Below, in pieces: positions 14,589 through 26,559 of a DNA stretch of 64,000 nucleotides. The notes under the pieces were generated by a model. It saw nothing but the letters and a program-made list of their open reading frames with translations. It had not been told where the DNA came from and did not search any database. This DNA is from Hanleya hanleyi (Eukaryota > Mollusca > Polyplacophora > Lepidopleurida > Hanleyidae), in NCBI GenBank assembly GCA_036873755.1, contig JAVTVY010025123.1, forward strand, positions 42,607 through 106,606, written 5' to 3'. Positions within the stretch are counted from its first letter, which is position 1, and every line of letters begins with the position of its first letter. Both the position numbers and the translations under genes were made by a program.

Positions 14589-14666
14589 GGATTTCAATAC
14601 ATTGAAAGTGGAGGCATGTGCCTGGCGGATTTCAATACATTGAAAGTGGAGGCATGGGCCTCGCGA
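14589..14666 (+). repeat. 39-bp tandem duplication
   Basis: GGATTTCAATACATTGAAAG followed by TGGAGGCATG occurs twice, starting at 14589 and 14628. It lies in the left flank of block B. The equivalent place in block A (about 1370-1400) has only a diverged single copy. Confidence 0.85.
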
Positions 14667-14916
14667 CGAATTTTGGCACCTATGACCTACCATAGCATAT
14701 GCGTGCTGTTTCCCCGAGATATATCGAGGTGATAAATACACAGCTTCAAAATATCGTAGCAATAATGATTTTCCGGCAATAAAAGATTAGACTGATTAAT
14801 GATTAAATTGAAAAATTAAAATCAGTACAGAGCAGCTTGAGTAGATATTTTTCGTCTCGAACTCTAATCGGTGCCAATTAACGTTATTAATTTGGATTCC
14901 TGAAATTACATAGCAA

Positions 14917-15532
14917 ATCAGTAGTTATGCGGTGTGTAATCAGTAGTTATGCGGTGTGTATTCAGTAGTTATGCGGTGTGTAATCAGTAGTTATGCGGTG
15001 TGTATTCAGTAGTTATGCGGTGTGTATTCAGTAGTTATGCGGTGTGTATTCAGTAGTTATGCGGTGTGTAATCAGTAGTTATGCGGTGTGTATTCAGTAG
15101 TTATGCGGTGTGTATTCAGTAGTTATGCGGTGTGTAATCAGTAGTTATGCGGTGTGTATTCAGTAGTTATGCGGTGTGTAATCAGTAGTTATGCGGTGTG
15201 TATTCAGTAGTTATGCGGTGTGTATTCAGTAGTTATGCGGTGTGTATTCAGTAGTTATGCGGTGTGTATTCAGTAGTTATGCGGTGTGTATTCAGTAGTT
15301 ATGCGGTGTGTAATCAGTAGTTATGCGGTGTGTAATCAGTAGTTATGCGGTGTGTATTCAGTAGTTATGCGGTGTGTATTCAGTAGTTATGCGGTGTGTA
15401 TTCAGTAGTTATGCGGTGTGTAATCAGTAGTTATGCGGTGTGTATTCAGTAGTTATGCGGTGTGTATTCAGTAGTTATGCGGTGTGTATTCAGTAGTTAT
15501 GCGGTGTGTATTCAGTAGTTATGCGGTGTGTA
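14917..15532 (+). repeat. 22-bp tandem array, 28 copies
   Basis: The array is exactly 616 bp, or 28 units of 22 bp. Each unit reads TCAGTAGTTATGCGGTGTGT plus two bases that alternate between two variants (TATTC and TAATC joints). The unit matches the TCAGTAGTTAT...GTGTGT part of the 62-bp unit in block A. The remainder of a 62-bp monomer flanks the array on both sides. It therefore appears to have grown by amplification of a sub-segment of one ancestral monomer. Confidence 0.97.
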
Positions 15533-17059
15533 TTCACGCAATCTATCACTGATACATGACTAGTTATGGTTCAGTTTCATTCACGTTCATCCAATCGGTT
15601 ATCGAGGATTCATTCGGTAGATTAATTCCACAATCAAGCTGCATGTATGTAATCTATAAGTTGGTTTATGATAGAGCACATGGAAACTATCAGAAGGGAT
15701 TATAATCTGTGTACCGCTTTCATCTATTTCGCTAACGATATCGGTACGCTGTCTATCTTCGCAGCATTTTGCTTCTCGCACGGATAAGTGGTTTATGGTG
15801 AAATTCCAAGGATAATTCTGTCATAAACTCTAGTAGACGTATCGAAAGAAAATAATCATAGGCTAGCTGATCTCACCTTCTTTAACTATTTCGACCATCT
15901 TTAACATCGATATACTCCAAAAACATCGATAGAACGAATTGGGGAGATACTTTGGTAGACTACTCAAGCCACGACAACTGTTATTGATACCATATAGTTC
16001 TGAATGCAAATGGGTGTAATCTGCTCCATAGAATAAATACAGAATAATTTCGAGATCGTATCATTATATTGATTACTGAGGAACTATCTCTTCACTATAT
16101 AGCAACTTCAGTAAAACTCAGTTGATTACAATGGATCAGAGGAACAGTTATCGACAAGCGCATACGTTTGAAAATAGATGAAGAAACGCATAAAGCATTG
16201 AAATTATCGTGTGTCATTTTCTTCCTTGATTACCATCCCATCAGAGTTCGTATATAAGAAGATCCCATGTAAGTATTTTGTAATGTATTTCCTTCTCGAG
16301 AATGGGAATTTTCCCTTGATCAAGTTAATATGGAATTCTTCTTCCCATATAATTTTAATCAGTATTTTAGTACAAATGTCAAAGACACTAAGAGAAACTT
16401 TGCTGGACCGCATCACACCGCACAACTTGGGTCGAGCGTCGCGATTGGTCAGCCTGCGTCGCACGCGCTCATCCCATTAACGTATGTGGGACGAATCTGC
16501 CCAGTTCGTTATCCCCGGTAAGGTATCACCGAGAGTTTTTGTGTGGGAAAAGTTGACAAACGACCAAGAAGTGGGCGTCAATAGAAAAGCAAAAAAACTT
16601 AACAGCATTAATGACAGGCTACTTTGTTATGATGAGGATCCATTTCGTGATGTCGACCAAACTTGTTCAAAGTCATTTAAGCATAGTGTACCATAACTTG
16701 AGGAGTATCTGGTCAACGTGGTGAAATCGGACAACGGAACAAAGCCATTTTCTCATCAAAACACTATAGTTTTCAAAGGGTTTTGTTCTTGGATTTAGAG
16801 TGCATATAAGATGGACTGGCAGATAAATAAACTTGTTTCAAACTAGAAGATAAAAACTGATACCATGTGAGATTCAGCCGTGAGCCAATTGCGAGAAAAT
16901 GTAGCTTAGAGGCTTCAGATACTCTTTTCCTATCGTTAAATGCTCTTCTATGATACTCACAAGGACCGCTTAACTATGCTGAATAAGTTTCACGTCTGTC
17001 CGCTCAGCCGTAACAGTGACCGCACAGACCGGGTTAGGAGCGTTTTGTAGCAGTTACTA

Positions 17060-18680
17060 ACGATACAGTAGCAGGTCGACATCTAATGCCACAATTGTGT
17101 CAATTGTAACAATTGTTGCATTAGCTGGCGATCAGAGACGACCACTAATGACACAATTACGATATCCGTATCATTAGTAGTTACTATTGCAATTTCTTAT
17201 CATCGTACCTGTGACATTAACGGTTAACAGTGTACATCTCAGCCGTTAATGTCATAACAAAGTGTTTATGCAACCTAGTCAGGTTACCAATAATTGTATC
17301 TTGTAAATACTTCCACATGTGATATCTCCATTTCCATGCGCCGTTTGAATACGGTGAAGTCATTAGTTCAACTTTCTGACGTCAGGGAACGCTGTATTTA
17401 AACACAAATTAAATAATATACTCTCCATTTTGCAGACGACCATTCGAAATTGTGAATTCTTTTGCCATGGAATTTCCCATAAATTTGACCAATCGCTTGC
17501 TATTTCACGCGAATTTATCTCATGGCATGAAGGTTTTAATACTGCGTGCAATTTCTTGGCTGAAATAACTCTTTGACGGCCATCTTGGATTTACCCCCAT
17601 GCGATGGAGAAAATGGCTACATGTATTTTGTGGAACATTGCGATGCTGAATATGGTGGGTCTGGAGTGCCCAGTTGATGACAGTAGATGTATTATCAAGC
17701 GTTCATTTTTCGCCATTGCGAAACGCTTATCTGCAAAGGGATTGAATATTTTGTAACATAATTCTTTGGTGGGTTGTTATGAAGTAACCAATGTTCGTTT
17801 CTTTGACTATATTTTTGAAACACATATGGGTAAATGTATGGAACTGGCATAATTTAACTTGTAATGTTATTACATTATCTTATTGTGGTGAATTATTATG
17901 AAGGTTACAGTGTTCGTCATTTCGGCTATATCTCAAAACGAATGAAGAAATAGGTAGGAAACTTGCATCAAATCCCTCCTACAGATATGATGAATCTGCC
18001 GATGACTGGTTGTTAGAGGGCAAGAGAAGGAGGTATTATTCCTGTCTGTTGTCAACGATTCCCAGTGACGGATCGTCATTCATATTTGCTTGGCAATCAT
18101 TTTATGGACTGCATATATAATTCCTGAAGGGAGACCATTATTCCTGTCAGCCGATCAGTCTTTTCTTGAGCGTAAACTATTCCTAAAGGTTAAGCCGTCA
18201 TCCATATAAGCTGGACATTCACACCTTATAACAGGCAACCATATGAGGAGACTACCATTCCCTGGTGGATAATCATTCACTACGGACCTTCATGGGGGCT
18301 CTCATTGCTGTAAATGCACTGTTAATACTTTATGGATGAAGGCTAACTACTAGATGTTGGATCTGACGCTAGCTCCCCCCACTTGGTATTCGCCTATATC
18401 GCCATCCTTTCTTTAGAACAGCGACCCCTGATAGACAGGTGCAGATAGAATGACGTCACCATGCATGCCATATACTTTGATTAATGAATATATCAAACAT
18501 TTAGTCAAACATCATTGTGTGATATATTATTGCATGAAATAATTACTGGTCCCCAATTTTGGCGGTAAACGTCAACATGCTCGCTACCACTTCTTTAGAA
18601 TCGCCTGCTCTTGTCACAACGCAGTATTGACATAAGCTGCTAACGACAGAATAGTCGCAACTGTGACAGCGGTTACTAAA
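17060..18680. other. Segment present only in block B
   Basis: Block A runs directly from GCGGTTACTAA (about 12260) into its next shared segment. Block B has a similar GCAGTTACTAA at about 17050 and again GCGGTTACTAA at about 18672, with about 1.6 kb between them. The segment starts with small palindromic words around CACAATTGTGTC and ATTGTAACAATTG (17090-17135). No ORF or transposase is visible. It may be a non-autonomous insertion or a loss from block A. Confidence 0.5.
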
Positions 18681-19722
18681 TTACAACACATATAAGGGAA
18701 TTATAGTAGGCTTTTACTCTTTGTATCAATATGGTTCCTAGCAAGGCCTATCAAAAGAATCACCAAATGTCCCATGTAATGGAGGTAGAAACATGATTAG
18801 GGACATTAGTAATCACTACAATTAAGCTTACGAAGCATGGGACGATGGGATAATGGCAGTCATCAGGATGTGACTGAAACGCTGTTTTGCGGGTAATTAT
18901 ATTATATATTTCAGATATTATTTCCGAATTTGTTATTTAGTTTCCACAGAAATATCGACCAAATAATATTCCTTAAACTATGACGTCACTCCGACATCAG
19001 CAAAGCGGCCATCTTGGATTTCCTCCATTTTCTCATAGAGCTTGACCGTCTATCAAGAATATGTAGGCAGATCAAAAATGACAATCCGTGATAACTCAAA
19101 TAGCGTATGCTTGATACCTACATGGAATACTGAAGAATTAAATGTGTATAACAGTAGATATACAACATTTAATATGATTGCCCCAGACTTGTTCGCGTGA
19201 TAAGTCATATTTTCTTACTGGCATAGGCGAGTCATGCGGTATAACATTTCTGGCTATGTTACATGCACAATTCGTGTCAAGCTCAATATTAACCAATATA
19301 ATGAATTACACTTAATTTAAAGACAAAGATCCTTCGTGGACGTCAGGGTGAAGTGCCGGTCAATCACTCACTTCTGCCTTGATTATGCCGACAAGTGGCT
19401 GACGAATATTTTATGTTTCATTAAGATCACTCACGAAGCTAATATTATACGAAACGAAATCATACTAACAAGAATAACATACAGTTTCAATAATATATTA
19501 AATATACATTATATAGCAAAATGGTTATTGTCTTTCTTAGAAGGTAGACATGGATGGATACTGATCAAAACAAAAACAATATACAGATATTGCACGCTGT
19601 GAGGTGTGACATCAGGATATGTCAATTCGAGGAGGCGCTACGCTGAGTATTGTCGAGAGCTGACAAATCTTGATGTCACAACCAACAGCATGAGATAACT
19701 ACTTTATAATACTGATTGTTTC

Positions 19723-20296
19723 TTAACCCCACCAGGCCTGGAAGGAGGGGGAGATAATTAGGCCCGCATACCAAACTTTCTCCTCTATCTTCGGAATGAA
19801 AAAACGGAAAGTTGACCCCCCGTGATGTTTAGTGAATCATATTGAGGTCAATTTCAGCAGATTTGCATAAACTCCCGTGCAGAGAATCATGGATAAAATA
19901 CCGGGGAAGTAGCGTTTTTATTTTTCTTCAAATTTCTGTTTTTCCTCGAGTGTAATTGGGCAAAATCTATTTTATTTCGCATCAGACTGTTATTTGCTAA
20001 TCTATCGTGCAGTTTTTGCAAAGAAAATACATAAATTAAAAAATCGAAAAATCTGACGGAAATATCGACCCAGGAATGTCTGTTTTGATGATGATGACGT
20101 CACCGTGACGTCACCAAAGAGGCCATCTTGGAATGATTTACATTTTCTGATAGAGATGGACCCAAGTGTATTGTGTGGTGAGTTTCAGCCACCAGCTCAA
20201 GGGGTAAGAATAATATATAGGGGTGGCATGCCCCCCCCCCCCCCCCTGCCACTCATCCTGCATAGGCCCAAACAAGCAAAAGTCAGATAGGATTAA
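19723..20296. mobile_element. TTAA-bounded non-autonomous element, copy 1
   Basis: The element begins TTAACCCCACCAGGCCTGG and ends CAGATAGGATTAA, an imperfect inverted match. The terminal TTAA is the target duplication expected of piggyBac-type elements. The interior shares with copy 2 the words GACGTCACC, GGCCATCTTGGA and AATCTGACGGAAATATCGACC. A run of about 17 C lies near 20230. It has no coding capacity. Assignment to piggyBac is inference from TTAA and the inverted ends only. Confidence 0.6.
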
Positions 20297-21247
20297 ATAA
20301 CACAGGAAGTATAAAAATGATGATTACAAACATATGATCCACGTCCCAAATTACGCTCTATCGTAGAATTCGATGTTTCAGGACCCATCTGTGCAGGTCT
20401 TCATTTTTGGCCGTAAAACAGTTCATTGGAGTGACAAGTTTATTCTTGCAAAATGTTGGTCATTCTATCCCATATTGGACTAAATGGCCTCCTTCCTGTT
20501 GTCGTATTAACACTCGTGACAACCACGTACTGGGACCCGAGGAATGGGTCACGGGCAACTTGGCTTTACGGGTCAGCTTTTTCATTTTGCTGAGTTGAGG
20601 TTCACTTCGGAGGGATATCTGGTATCTGTAGGTCTGGTGTCGATAACTGCGGTCAAACACAGCAGACTCAATAACTACACCCCCGGGAATGTACTATAAT
20701 TGAAGTACGTGTTCACGTTTCGTTCACAGTTGAAGGCAAAACCGCTTGTAACACGCACATAAACTGTCTAATGCATCCTGCAGCACAAGTGAAATAGACG
20801 ACGCTCAGTTATAATATCATTACGTCCTTTCCCTTCGCATTTGTCAGCGGGGTATGACGATTCAAAATGGTCTGCCGGTATAACTTTTCCATGTCATGTT
20901 GTTTGGATCATTGATCACTTCGTTTATGAATAACTCTCTATATACATGTCTATTTCTCAGGTATTCTGTTGCAGTACGCCCCTCATAGTACATCATATGT
21001 AGATAAACAGTACTTCCGACTTTCGGAGAATACGAATAACGAATATAGCATTACAGTGAAGGGTGTATCTATGCGGTATTACTTATCCGAACTCGACGCC
21101 ATGCTTGGACTGCGAAGGTCCCTTCGTAAATAGACGGAAGAGGTACATGTAAGCCTGGTTGTAACTCAGATAAACAATATGAAATACATTTTGATACATT
21201 TACTGACTTTCGATTTTCGCTAAATATACATTCGTTTTGGGGGATAA
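20297..21247. other. Intergenic, nothing recognised
   Basis: I see no gene, RNA or tandem repeat. Short ORFs at 20407-20660 overlap on both strands and look random. Confidence 0.4.
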
Positions 21248-21255
21248 CGTGGGAC

Positions 21256-21976
21256 CACAGGCCCGCAAAACAACAGATTTGGGTGGATGGGGGGGAGGGG
21301 GGGGGTGGGGCGCGGTGGTATATGGGGCCTCTATATATAACCCCATGCTTTATATAAAAAAATACCAAGGTCTGAAACGGACTTTGGGTGAATCGAGAAA
21401 TAAACGGTTTATCGCCAAACAAAATACATCAGCATATTCTACAAGTATCACTTTATATATTTCCGTCGTCAAATTAGTAAATTTGTGCAATTTTTTACCT
21501 TTGCCGGGCGATTCAAAATCCAACCAGACTGTCCATCCATCTAGGAACAGCCGTTCTTGTGGCGGGCTTCGTTCTCAATTCTGATTGGTCAGGCGCGTCA
21601 CGCCTCCAGCAAAAGAGGTCACGCACACATCAGCTGGCGCGATTGACCAATCAGAATTAAGAACGAAGCCCGCCATAATCGGGCTGTTCCTGGATGGATG
21701 GACAGTCTGGTTGGATTTTGAATCGCCCGGCAAAGGTAAAAAATTGCACAAATTTACTAATTTGACGACGGAAATATATAAAGTGATACTTGCAGAATAT
21801 GCTGATGTATTTTGTTTGGCGATAAACTGTTTATTTCTCGATTCACCCAAAGTCCGTTTCAGACCTTGGTATTTTTTTATATAAAGCATGGGGTTATATA
21901 TAGAGGCCCCATATTTCGACACTTCACCCCAATGCCACCGCCCCCCCCTCCAAATCTCTTGTTTTGCGGGCCTGTG
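21256..21976. mobile_element. hAT-type foldback element with 8-bp TSD
   Basis: The left arm (21256-21591) and right arm (21644-21976) are near-perfect reverse complements of about 335 bp around a 52-nt loop. The termini are CACAGGCCCGCAAAAC and its complement. The element is flanked on both sides by the perfect direct repeat CGTGGGAC (21248-21255 and 21977-21984). An 8-bp target duplication is the hallmark of hAT insertion. There is no transposase inside. The arms carry G- and C-runs (21290-21310 and 21940-21950). The two arms encode mirror copies of the same meaningless peptide. Confidence 0.88.
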
Positions 21977-21984
21977 CGTGGGAC

Positions 21985-23325
21985 TTACCGACCGAACCTT
22001 TGGAAAGAACTGACTGATTGGGATCACGACTCAGTTTGACGATTATTTTGTCGGAAGACTAAACCCGTGCCCTAGCTGTCATATCGCATTGCTGAACGAC
22101 TTACTCCATGACTGCAATGTGGAGAACTAACACATAATCGCTGTTTGGAGACCAGCAAAGCAGAAAAATGACCGACTTGGGATTTGGACAATCAAATTCC
22201 AGAATAGATCTGTCCAGTGCCTGATCTGATTTGCCTCCAAAGTTCATTCGGCCAAGGAGTTCACTGCACAAAAGAAGACAAATTAGCCTCGTGATATGAA
22301 TTATCGTGAATTAGAATGGCTTGGCATTTCGGATATAGACTCAATTCTATTTGAACAGGAGTAAAGCAAGCTTTTATCGAGTGGCCAATCAACTAGAAGC
22401 CCCTCACTCTTAACATTGGGGGGTCCATCCGATTAACCCTGACTATCAGTAGCAAGCTGTTATAGTACCCCGTCTTCCCGCTCACTTGATACGAAATGAA
22501 ATCATCCATACATCTCTTCCATATCACTCCAATCTTTGTATATTATCAATACAAGTGTCTAATTCGACATTCGTGGCTGCACAAACTTCTCTAAAGTATC
22601 TGTTCCTAACTTCTCTAAAGTATCTGTTCCTAACTTCTCTAAAGTATCTGTTCCTAACCAGTTTATTTCTTTAATGAGTAATGGTTTCACTGTTACCTGT
22701 AATACTGTTGCGATGTTTACAATACTAACAATCGATCTGCGCAAACAGGAATGATCCACAATTATCTATCATGTACATGTGTGAATTGTATACTGCTGAT
22801 ATACTGTTCTACTGCATAACATGAAAGTGTCGATAATATATACTTGAGGTGGAGCGGGGGTTGGGAGGGGGGGAGGGGATGGGGGGAACAATCACACCAT
22901 TGTTCTGTCGGAGACCTGAATCATGTGAATCAGGGAGGGGGTTGGATAATATGATTGTAAGCCTCATGTGAATAAATTCTGTATTCGATATTGGGTCGTC
23001 GTCCATTAAAAAAATCCGTGTCCATAATCGACATTCGTATAGCAGCATTAACCTCAGATTAAAACAATCACAGTATGCATTAACATAGATTAGTTTCCTG
23101 CTAATTTGAAGTACAGACGCCAGATCTGACATTCAAGTGCATAACCATCTTCTATCAAAGAAATCAACGTATATATGGGAATACCCGTCTCACTTGTCAC
23201 TCGACTTCTCATCGAACGATACTATTTCCATCCCAAATGAATTTCCAAGTCGTCCACATGAGCCTCCATGGTACAGGGCTATTACCAATGCTTGTGTTAT
23301 CATCTTAAGAACTGGGTTACATACA
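21985..23325. other. Intergenic with small repeats
   Basis: No gene is supported. The stretch holds the 24-bp repeat at 22584-22655 and a purine-rich run at about 22845-22890 (GGGAGGGGGGGAGGGGATGG). Confidence 0.4.
22584..22655 (+). repeat. 24-bp tandem repeat, 3 copies
   Basis: Three exact copies of a 24-bp unit beginning AACTTCTCTAAAGTATCTG, totalling 72 bp, with no mismatch. The perfection suggests a recent slippage event. Confidence 0.97.
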
Positions 23326-23783
23326 TTAGCCCTACCAGGCCTCGGGGAGGAGAGCAAAATCCCCCCTCTCCCCCACCCCCACCAATCATTCTGCGCTATC
23401 TCCGAAACGACAGAGGATCATTGGTAAATTCATGATGGCGGCCACGTTGGATACCAGAAAAGCGACGTTTTCGTCATTTTCCATCAAAATTTCTGCTTTT
23501 ACATGATGAAAAGTGGGCAAAAGCTATTTTATTTCACATCACATTACTATTTACGAAATTATCATCCAGGTTTTGCGGAGAAATTGCATAAATAAAAAAT
23601 TCTAAAAATCTGACCGAAAAATCGACCAAAAATGTCGTTTTGAAAATGACGTGAATGTGTCGTCATCAAAGCGGCCATCTTGGATTTTCTTTACAGCTTG
23701 ACCCAAGGGTATAGTGTGGTAAGTTTCAGTCCCCTCCCCCAGGCCCGGACAGGTCCCAAAAAGCCCAGGCCAGATAGGGTTAA
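23326..23783. mobile_element. TTAA-type non-autonomous element, copy 2
   Basis: Starts TTAGCCCTACCAGGCCTCGG and ends GGCCAGATAGGGTTAA, whose complement TTAACCCTATCTGGCC matches the start. The interior has GGCGGCCACGTTGG, AAATCTGACCGAAAAATCGACC, then GCGGCCATCTTGGATTTTC in the same order as copy 1. The left TTAA has mutated to TTAG. Non-coding. Confidence 0.6.
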
Positions 23784-24278
23784 GTGGTCAGGTCCAATCG
23801 ATCGAAACGGTTTCACGATGACCGAGTAATATGGATAAATACAGGTATTTTGTCTCGACTATTTCCGGTTGAATTGTAGCGGATTGTCGTACATGTCGTA
23901 TTGGGAAGTATTGCAGTCATATGCTTCTCGGAACCACTTTCATATCCATCTATCAAATTGCGATTTCCCGATAGGGATCAAACCGGGTAGAAAGCTGAAA
24001 AAATCAGTATACTCCCGGTATTGTTCTCCCTGTTTCAGGACCTTTTAACTATCGCAGTACTGCAGGGTGATGAAGAGGGCACGATGTCTCCCTATTACAC
24101 CTTCTACACTATCTCCGATTTCAGACCCTCTACTTATGAGAGAAAGCTGTTTCAGTCTTTATGAGATCCTGTGAATAATAACAAACTTCACGAGTTAAAA
24201 AAACTGTAGGCTATACTCAACTGAACAGCCAGAACAGGTGTCATGATATTGTAGTCTATTATTAGACATTGTGGATGT

Positions 24279-24480
24279 TTCTGGAATCTACGGCTGACGC
24301 AAGCTTGTTTTATGTGGGTCAGACATTTGGAGCTTACTGGAAGGCTACTGTAAATTGTATCTAGGTCAGATGATACGGTAGTAATGTGTATTCTAGAAGC
24401 TTCTTGAATTGGTAGAATGATCTGGAATGCTTCATAGAGTATAAATACCGTTCAGTCTGTCATTCAGCAGGGAATTCAAA
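24279..24480 (+). promoter_or_regulatory. Heat-shock-type promoter, no gene attached
   Basis: A four-box heat shock element, TTCTAGAAGCTTCTTGAA, lies at 24391-24408 (alternating TTC and GAA at 5-bp steps). More GAA/TTC boxes follow at about 24417-24433, and a TTCTGGAA lies upstream at about 24279. A TATA box (TATAAATA, 24440-24447) is followed about 30 bp later by an initiator-like TCATTCAG (24470-24477). This spacing is that of a classic hsp promoter. No heat-shock protein reading frame follows: repeat sequence begins within 70 bp. It may be a stranded pseudogene promoter or drive a non-coding RNA. Confidence 0.5.
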
Positions 24481-24539
24481 TGTGCTGGATTGCTTAGTTA
24501 TTAACTTGAATACTTAGAATTTTGTTTGATCATCGCTAT

Positions 24540-24596
24540 ATAGCTGAAATATTGCTGAACGCGACGTTTCACCTTAATTCTCTCTCTCTCCAACAA
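24540..24596 (+). mobile_element. Gastropod-type repeat tail (CTCTCT end)
   Basis: Reads TATAGCTGAAATATTGCTGA then ACGCGACGTTTCACCTTAAT and a CTCTCT run. This tail resembles one that I associate with abundant gastropod interspersed repeats. Only the 3' portion is clear, and no tRNA-like head is visible upstream. Confidence 0.6.
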
Positions 24597-24657
24597 GATA
24601 CTTAATTAACGTCTGACCCTACACGACTTTATATCATACCATATTGGAGTCTTTTTA

Positions 24658-25012
24658 CATACCCTCCCTAGGATAGGACCACGGACAAATTCATAAAAGA
24701 AGCCATGAATAGAATGTGCAAGAATAGTTGTTTTCTTCGTTTTCCTGGTTTTCTGATTATGTAGTTTTTGAGGAGCAAATAAGAAAAAAAGAAAATAGCT
24801 ATTAAAAAAATCGGAAAATTGAATTGGAATTTTTCTGATAGAACTTAACCAAATGATTTATTGTGCGATCGTCCAGCCCCCTAACCCAAGGTGTACACAA
24901 AATATTCATGTCCGGCGGGGGAGGGGGTTTGTCGAAAGTGGGCGGGGAGGATGCAAATGGTCCATCCCCAGGCCTAGTTAGGACTCCAATATTCCAGGTC
25001 AGGTAGTGTTAA
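24658..25012. mobile_element. Decayed relative of the TTAA elements, copy 3
   Basis: The right end (AGGCCTAGTTAGG..CAGGTCAGGTAGTGTTAA) and interior words (TTTTTCTGATAGAACTTAACC, CAGCCCCCTAACCCAAGG) parallel copies 1 and 2. The left end (CATACCCTCCCTAGG) is doubtful. Contains a GGGGGAGGGGG run. Non-coding. Confidence 0.4.
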
Positions 25013-26559
25013 ACGACGATACAACGTTAACCACAGTACAACAATACGATCAATGTGGTTTCGGCGCATTATGGTTCAAACATGTGTGAGTTACATTTTG
25101 AGAGCAGTTTGAATCGGTATCGATCCTTAGTTGAAGCAACGCCATTTGAAATTTGGACACATTATATTGAACAATAAAATGGTCTGAATAGTAGAAAGGA
25201 ATGCAATAAAGACGTTTTCTTGCATATTCGCCATGAATGTCTAGCCATTTTCTATGGAAATGACCTTACATTCCGGTAATCGTGAAGGTTTACTGACCAT
25301 TTGCATGACATCCAGTGAATCTTTCAAGCTATTTCCTTTGTTATTAATAACACATCTGATCTGAGATGACTGGCCCCAGACACATCCTTTACACTACAGT
25401 GGACAGCTTATAAATAGTTTATTTCGTGAGAAATGTCAAAAACATGTCTACTATCCCATCTTCTGAAAAGTATAAAACATCGACACTTTCTGTTGGCAAA
25501 CTGACATTTTCAAACGCAAATTCTTTCACTGAGCGCAACGAACCGTATCTTTGTACATTTTTGTATTATAACAGTTCATGCACTCGAATGGATAGTAGAA
25601 CTTGATTTGATATTCTAATAACTACACGCGAACCAAGTCAGCCCACAACGCGACGTTAAACCTCAATTCTCTCTCTCTCTCTCTTTCTCTCTCTGTGAGT
25701 TGAATTTACGTCGTTCATACTCCCCCTCTGATGTAACGAAATGGAGACATGTCAGCTCAGATGAAACATGATTGAGTCGCACATGCTTTGTACTTGGGTC
25801 TACCTGGAATATTCAGGTCAATACCAGGATTACAAACGGGAACATATGCGTTGATTGGTAACAACTATAGTAATGATCCCAACAAAGCAACAGATGAGGG
25901 CAATACTTTCAAGCGGAATTAAATAAAATACATATTTTCAGCAAATTCGTAACAACTGTCAGGATATAACACAACTGTCCCCAGGCACACTGGTATCTCG
26001 GTGTTACAGACAAATGTGTACACCAAGTAATAGGTGAATAATCCGTATAACGGTTTTTTTTTATGTTCAAACCAATACATACCGATACTGACTTGGCAGT
26101 TTCAAAAGACTAGCTGGACAAAATATGTAACCTTTTAGTCTATAAAACGTAGTAACACAACATTAAACAGGATCAGGGCTGTAAACCATATTCAATTGGC
26201 GATATAATGCACGTTGAAGTACATGTTTTAGAAGAATTAACCGTTAAAAATTCAGTATTTCATCCTAAGGATGACCTATTCAACTACCTGTTCATCAGCA
26301 AATAATGCTTTGAAGACATGTACATTCAGACGATCGATTTGTTTTTATATGTGTACCACACGTTTTATACGTTTATTCAGCTCCAACTGTCAATAAATAT
26401 AAAAACTGAAGGTGAACATCTTTTGGTAGTCAAAGTCAGTGAAACGAATTTGTTTAACTGAATATGGTTACAAGCTGGTATGTAGCAAGGTAATAACTGA
26501 TAACACATTTACTTTTAGAAGAATTAACCATGAGCAAATATTAATTTTTGAAGAGACGG
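25013..26559. other. Intergenic, repeat tail only
   Basis: No gene is recognised. Includes the CTCTCT-tailed repeat at 25640-25695. A TATA-like GTATAAAAC at about 25470 has no downstream ORF. TTTTAGAAGAATTAACC occurs at 26228 and 26514 without further similarity. Confidence 0.4.
25640..25695 (+). mobile_element. CTCTCT-tailed repeat fragment
   Basis: AACGCGACGTTAAACCTCAA followed by TTCTCTCTCTCTC is the same tail as at 24540-24596, in the same orientation. Confidence 0.55.

Larger units (their letters stand above)
14465..19260. repeat. Segmental duplication block B
   Basis: Second copy of the block A unit, in the same orientation. The order of shared segments is kept: left flank 14465-14910, array 14917-15532, right flank 15545-17060, then 18680-19260 after an insertion of about 1.6 kb absent from block A. 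The tail of one 62-bp-type monomer survives just after the array (about 15545-15575, CACTGATACATGACTAGTTA). No gene is supported. ORFs here such as 16204-16696 are not conserved in block A. Confidence 0.8.

Noticed and set aside
21237..22027. Two opposing ORFs sharing the peptide YNPMLYIKKYQGLKRTL
   Set aside because: The shared peptide comes from the inverted arms of the foldback. Neither frame has a domain or splice context.
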